A stretch of 64,000 nt of DNA from an uncultured Bacteroidales bacterium (GTDB lineage: Bacteria; Bacteroidota; Bacteroidia; Bacteroidales; UBA932): the NCBI GenBank assembly GCA_900321655.1, contig ONWU01000014.1:61208-125207 (forward strand), read 5' to 3'. The notes beneath the pieces were generated by a model. The model made no database searches and was not told the origin of the DNA. It saw only the letters and a program-made list of their open reading frames with translations. The position numbers and the translations under genes are program-made. Each line of letters starts with the position of its first letter. Position 1 is the stretch's first letter. Below are positions 61,386 through 64,000 of this stretch, piece by piece.

Positions 61386-61489
61386 TCGGCCGGCTCTTAA
61401 CCTGGATTTTGCCCTTTATCGTGGCGAAGATCCGCCATCCGCCGGCTCTTAACTTGATTTTGCCCTGTATTGTGGCGAAGAGCGGGAAG
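61386..61489. repeat. 51-bp repeat, two units after tadA
   Basis: Two units with TTAAC at 61397 and 61449 (52-base spacing) match the five-unit array after murU: CGGCTCTTAACCTGGATTTT then GCCCTTTATCGTGGCGAAGA, and a second copy ending TTGTGGCGAAGAGC. As after murU, the array starts within a few bases of a plus-strand stop codon. Confidence 0.82.
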
Positions 61490-61498
61490 TGAAGAGCC

Positions 61499-61524
61499 GA
61501 AAAAGGCGCCTGAAAGAGGCGCCT
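61499..61524 (-). terminator. Rho-independent terminator of tRNA-Gln
   Basis: On the minus strand AGGCGCC and GGCGCCT pair around a seven-base loop, followed by a T run. The other side also ends in A/T runs, so it could stop transcription from both directions. Confidence 0.75.
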
Positions 61525-61531
61525 GAAAAAG

Positions 61532-61602
61532 TTGAACTGCAGCGATTCGAACGCTGACTGAGGGAACCAAAATCCCTAGTGCTACCATTACACCACAGTT
61601 CA
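61532..61602 (-). tRNA. tRNA-Gln (anticodon TTG)
   Basis: The reverse complement gives a 71-nt cloverleaf with acceptor UGAACUG/CAGUUCA and discriminator A, D-arm with GGUGUAAUGGUAGCAC, anticodon stem AGGGA/UCCCU with loop UUUUGGU (TTG at 61568-61570) and T-arm with loop UUCGAAU. The U1-A72 first pair is typical of tRNA-Gln. No CCA is encoded. Confidence 0.95.
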
Positions 61603-61613
61603 ATACCGGGGTG

Positions 61614-61621
61614 CAAAGATA
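61614..61621 (-). promoter_or_regulatory. -7 promoter box of tRNA-Gln
   Basis: The minus strand reads TATCTTTG, 11 bases before the tRNA 5' end. Confidence 0.68.
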
Positions 61622-61644
61622 TAACAATTCTTTGGAAAAAGTGC

Positions 61645-61652
61645 TATCTTTG
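61645..61652 (+). promoter_or_regulatory. -7 promoter box of the DJ-1 family gene
   Basis: The plus strand reads TATCTTTG, 22 bases before the ATG at 61675. Confidence 0.62.
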
Positions 61653-61674
61653 GGGAAATTTGAGAATGTAGGAT

Positions 61675-62244
61675 ATGAAAGGTGTAACCCTGTTTTTAGC
61701 CAATGGCTTTGAAGATATGGAGGCTCTGGGCACGCGCGATGTACTCATCCGGGGCGGTGTACCGGTTCTGACCGTCTCCATTACGGACGAATATCTGGTG
61801 GAAAGTTCCCACGGACTGGCCGTATCGGCGGATACCAGCTGGGCCGATGTGGAAGTGATGGAACCCGGCACGGATGCCCGGGACGTTATGATCTTTCCCG
61901 GCGGAATGCCCGGCAGTAAGAACCTGGCCCAGCACCAGGAGCTGATGGAGATCCTGCAGGATCACTGGGCCCGCGGCGGGGCCGTGGCGGCCATCTGCGC
62001 CGCTCCCGGGCTGGTCGTGTCCCAGCTCCCGGGCCTGGAAGGCCGCAAATTCACCTGCTTCCCCGGCTTTGAGGACGCCCTCATCGCCAAGGGAGCCGTC
62101 CACACTCCGGAAAGCACCGTCACGGACGGCAACCTCATCACTGGTCGCGGAGCCGGGCATGCCGTCAACTTCGGCCTCGCCATCCTCCGTTATCTGAAGG
62201 GCGACGAGGCCGCAGAAAAAGTCAAGGCAGGGCTAACCCTCTAG
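61675..62244 (+). CDS. DJ-1/PfpI family protein (YajL-like)
   Basis: The 189-residue protein has the DJ-1 fold motifs FLANGFEDMEALGTRDVL (conserved Glu), VMIFPGGMPGSKNL and the nucleophile elbow AAICAAPGLVVS with the reactive Cys. Members are glyoxalase/deglycase-like or chaperone-like stress proteins, and the precise activity is debated. It overlaps the convergent peptidase gene by 4 bases at the stop codons. Confidence 0.92.
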   Translation: MKGVTLFLANGFEDMEALGTRDVLIRGGVPVLTVSITDEYLVESSHGLAVSADTSWADVEVMEPGTDARDVMIFPGGMPGSKNLAQHQELMEILQDHWARGGAVAAICAAPGLVVSQLPGLEGRKFTCFPGFEDALIAKGAVHTPESTVTDGNLITGRGAGHAVNFGLAILRYLKGDEAAEKVKAGLTL

Positions 62245-62918
62245 TTCCTTCTGTTTGCTATCGAGATGTAGTACAGCAGCGTGGCCAGCGAGCTGATGGC
62301 CGCGATTACGTACGTATACGCCGCCCACTTGAGGGCATCGATGGCCATCGGCTTGGTTTCGTAATTCACGATGCCGGCGTTCTCCAGCCAGGCCACGGCG
62401 CGGGCGCTGGCATTGATTTCTACCGGCAGGGTAACAAAGCTGAACAGGGTGGTAAGGGCAAACAGGCCGATGCCGATCCACAGCAGGGACGGCATGATAT
62501 TGATCATCAGAACCCCGGCCAGAAGCACCCAGGAAACAATGTTGCTGGAGAAGGAGACCACCGGAACCAGGGCCGACCGCATCTTCAGCGGAGCATAGCC
62601 CGTGGCGTGCTGCACCACGTGTCCGCACTCGTGCGCTGCCACGGCGGCAGCGGCCACCGACCGGCCATAATACACCTCTTCACTGAGGTTCACCGTGCGG
62701 GTGGTAGGGTCGTAGTGGTCTGACAGCTTGCCGGAAATGGACACGATATTCACGTCCCGGATGCCGTGAGCCGCCAGCATCCGGCTGGCTACCTCGGCCC
62801 CGGTTATTCCTATCGGCACTTCCGAATACTTATCGAAGCGACGCTTCATCATGCTCTGAACCAGCAGGCTCAGAACCATTACTACTATTATCAAAAGCCA
62901 AATGGCAGAACTGGACAT
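62241..62918 (-). CDS. YugP-type zinc metallopeptidase, membrane protein
   Basis: The 225-residue protein has an N-terminal membrane helix, the zinc motif HECGH (residues 96-100 in AVAAHECGHVVQHATGYAPL), two further hydrophobic hairpins (about 120-165) and a C-terminal helix. This is the YugP/DUF-type neutral zinc metallopeptidase layout. Substrates are unknown. It is likely an inner-membrane quality-control protease by analogy only. Confidence 0.9.
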   Translation of the reverse strand: MSSSAIWLLIIVVMVLSLLVQSMMKRRFDKYSEVPIGITGAEVASRMLAAHGIRDVNIVSISGKLSDHYDPTTRTVNLSEEVYYGRSVAAAAVAAHECGHVVQHATGYAPLKMRSALVPVVSFSSNIVSWVLLAGVLMINIMPSLLWIGIGLFALTTLFSFVTLPVEINASARAVAWLENAGIVNYETKPMAIDALKWAAYTYVIAAISSLATLLYYISIANRRN

Positions 62919-63014
62919 AATCTAGGTTTTTAAAGTTCAAGGACATACTCCACAAATACCGCGCCCGCTTCACAAAAATACACATTTTTATGACTAAATG
63001 TCAGCGTAAAGTAT

Positions 63015-63022
63015 TAATTTTG
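63015..63022 (+). promoter_or_regulatory. -7 promoter box of alr
   Basis: The plus strand reads TAATTTTG and ends 4 bases before the GTG start of the racemase gene, which predicts a leaderless transcript. Confidence 0.62.
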
Positions 63023-63026
63023 CACC

Positions 63027-64000
63027 GTGATTACTGACGATTTTTCCCGTTTGGAGCTAAGTCTGAAGGCTGCCACGGAGAACTACCGATACTTCCGCTC
63101 CCTGCTGGAGCCCCAGACCAAACTGCTGGTTTTGGTCAAGGCCAACGCGTACGGTCACGGAGGGGTGGAGTTCGCCGCGATGATGCAGCGTGCAGGAGCA
63201 GACTACCTGGCCGTGGCATACCCGGTGGAGGGTCTGGAACTGCGCCGCAACGGTATTTCCCTGCCCATCCTGGTGCTCACCGCCGGCACGGACTTCTACC
63301 CGGAAATCATCGAGACCCGTATGGAGCCCTCCATCCCCAACCTCTTCTCCCTCAAAAAGTTAGTAGCTGTGTTGCGGGAAAAAGGAATGAAGGATTACCC
63401 CATCCACATCAAGCTGGACACCGGCATGCACCGCCTGGGCTTTATGGAAAGCGAGCTCCCGGAACTCATAGAATACCTGAACCAGTGCCCGGAGGTGCGC
63501 GTGAAAGGACTGTTCTCCCACCTCTGTGTGGCCGACGAACCGGACCAGGACGCCTTCTCCCTGAATCAGCTGCAGTGTTTCGAGCAGCGCACGCAAAAAA
63601 TCATAGACGGCATAGGCTACAGGCCGATGCGGCACATCCTCAACAGCGCCGGCATAGAGCGCTTCCCGCAGTACCAGTACGACATGGTGCGCCTGGGCAT
63701 CGGCATCTACGGCATCAGCGCCCTGCCGGATGTGCACCTGGCCCCCGTGGCCTCGCTGAAGGTTAAGATCCTGCAAATCAAGCAGCTGGGCCCCGGAGAC
63801 ACCGTCGGTTACGGCCGATGGGGCAAGGCCGCGGAAGGCACCACCATCGCCACCATCCCGGTAGGTTATGCCGACGGCATAGACCGTCACCTGGGCCGAG
63901 GCGCCGCCTCCTTCTCCCTGGGTGGCCACCGCGTTCCCACCATCGGCAATATCTGTATGGATATGTGTATGCTGGATGTCACCGGAGTACCCTGCGCCGT
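63027..64000 (+). CDS. alr: Alanine racemase (partial, runs off the window end)
   Basis: The open frame from a GTG at 63027 gives 324 residues before the window ends. It has the pyridoxal-phosphate lysine motif VKANAYGHG (Lys38), KLDTGMHRLGF, NSAGIERFPQYQYDMVRLGI and GYGRWGK, with GNICMDMCMLDVTG near the edge, all hallmarks of Alr. It makes D-alanine for peptidoglycan. The GTG is chosen because the family N-terminus and the promoter box both fit it and there is no earlier ATG. In many Bacteroidota alr is fused behind murF, but here the N-terminus is free-standing. Confidence 0.92.
   Translation, partial: MITDDFSRLELSLKAATENYRYFRSLLEPQTKLLVLVKANAYGHGGVEFAAMMQRAGADYLAVAYPVEGLELRRNGISLPILVLTAGTDFYPEIIETRMEPSIPNLFSLKKLVAVLREKGMKDYPIHIKLDTGMHRLGFMESELPELIEYLNQCPEVRVKGLFSHLCVADEPDQDAFSLNQLQCFEQRTQKIIDGIGYRPMRHILNSAGIERFPQYQYDMVRLGIGIYGISALPDVHLAPVASLKVKILQIKQLGPGDTVGYGRWGKAAEGTTIATIPVGYADGIDRHLGRGAASFSLGGHRVPTIGNICMDMCMLDVTGVPCA

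Overview
The window looks like a chromosome segment of a fairly GC-rich member of the Bacteroidales (Bacteroidota). The evidence is the recurrent Bacteroidota sigma factor -7 box (TAnnTTTG) in front of many genes, the near absence of Shine-Dalgarno sequences, the ileS-dksA-lspA gene order, the glycogen operon with a glycogen synthase/phosphorylase fusion, and many short lipoproteins with Bacteroidota-style signal peptides. I cannot name a species. Layout: 1-3.7 kb is a tripartite exporter (TolC end, HlyD-type adaptor, two ABC-2 permeases). 3.7-4.4 kb is a holin-like/YtxH pair. 5-6.6 kb carries tRNA-Val, a carboxypeptidase-regulatory-domain protein and tRNA-Ser. 6.6-11.2 kb is a run of exported proteins (flavin reductase-like lipoprotein, phosphodiester glycosidase, a frameshifted M6 metalloprotease, a small lipoprotein). 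11.6-16.1 kb holds a dipeptidyl-peptidase III and a peptidoglycan-recycling pair resembling AmgK (fused to a RapZ-like C-terminal domain, with a damaged N-terminus) and MurU. 17-26 kb is housekeeping: lspA, dksA-like, ileS, cvpA, tsaB, a thioredoxin-fold lipoprotein, HIT, greA and an alanine/glycine symporter. 26.2-42.8 kb is a tandem family of four giant (about 1,400 residue) coiled-coil lipoproteins, two of them broken as sequenced. 43-56.1 kb is a tight operon-like block: xseA-xseB, branching enzyme, debranching enzyme, GT4 glycosyltransferase, GH57, the synthase/phosphorylase fusion and ribF. 56-64 kb is nadE, der, prs, engB, tadA, tRNA-Gln, a DJ-1 protein, a YugP-type peptidase and the start of alr. 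The least explained content is intergenic. Four arrays of a degenerate 22-bp repeat lie between 4.6 and 17.0 kb. In each, the units flip orientation around a conserved core of about 80 bp, and five cores are present. A second, unrelated 51-bp repeat occurs five times after murU and twice after tadA. Neither matches a repeat class I recognise. A technical caution also emerged. The breaks in the two damaged giant-lipoprotein copies coincide with the ends of 99- and 100-nt blocks that are identical between the copies, which looks like a k-mer assembly artefact and not true gene decay.
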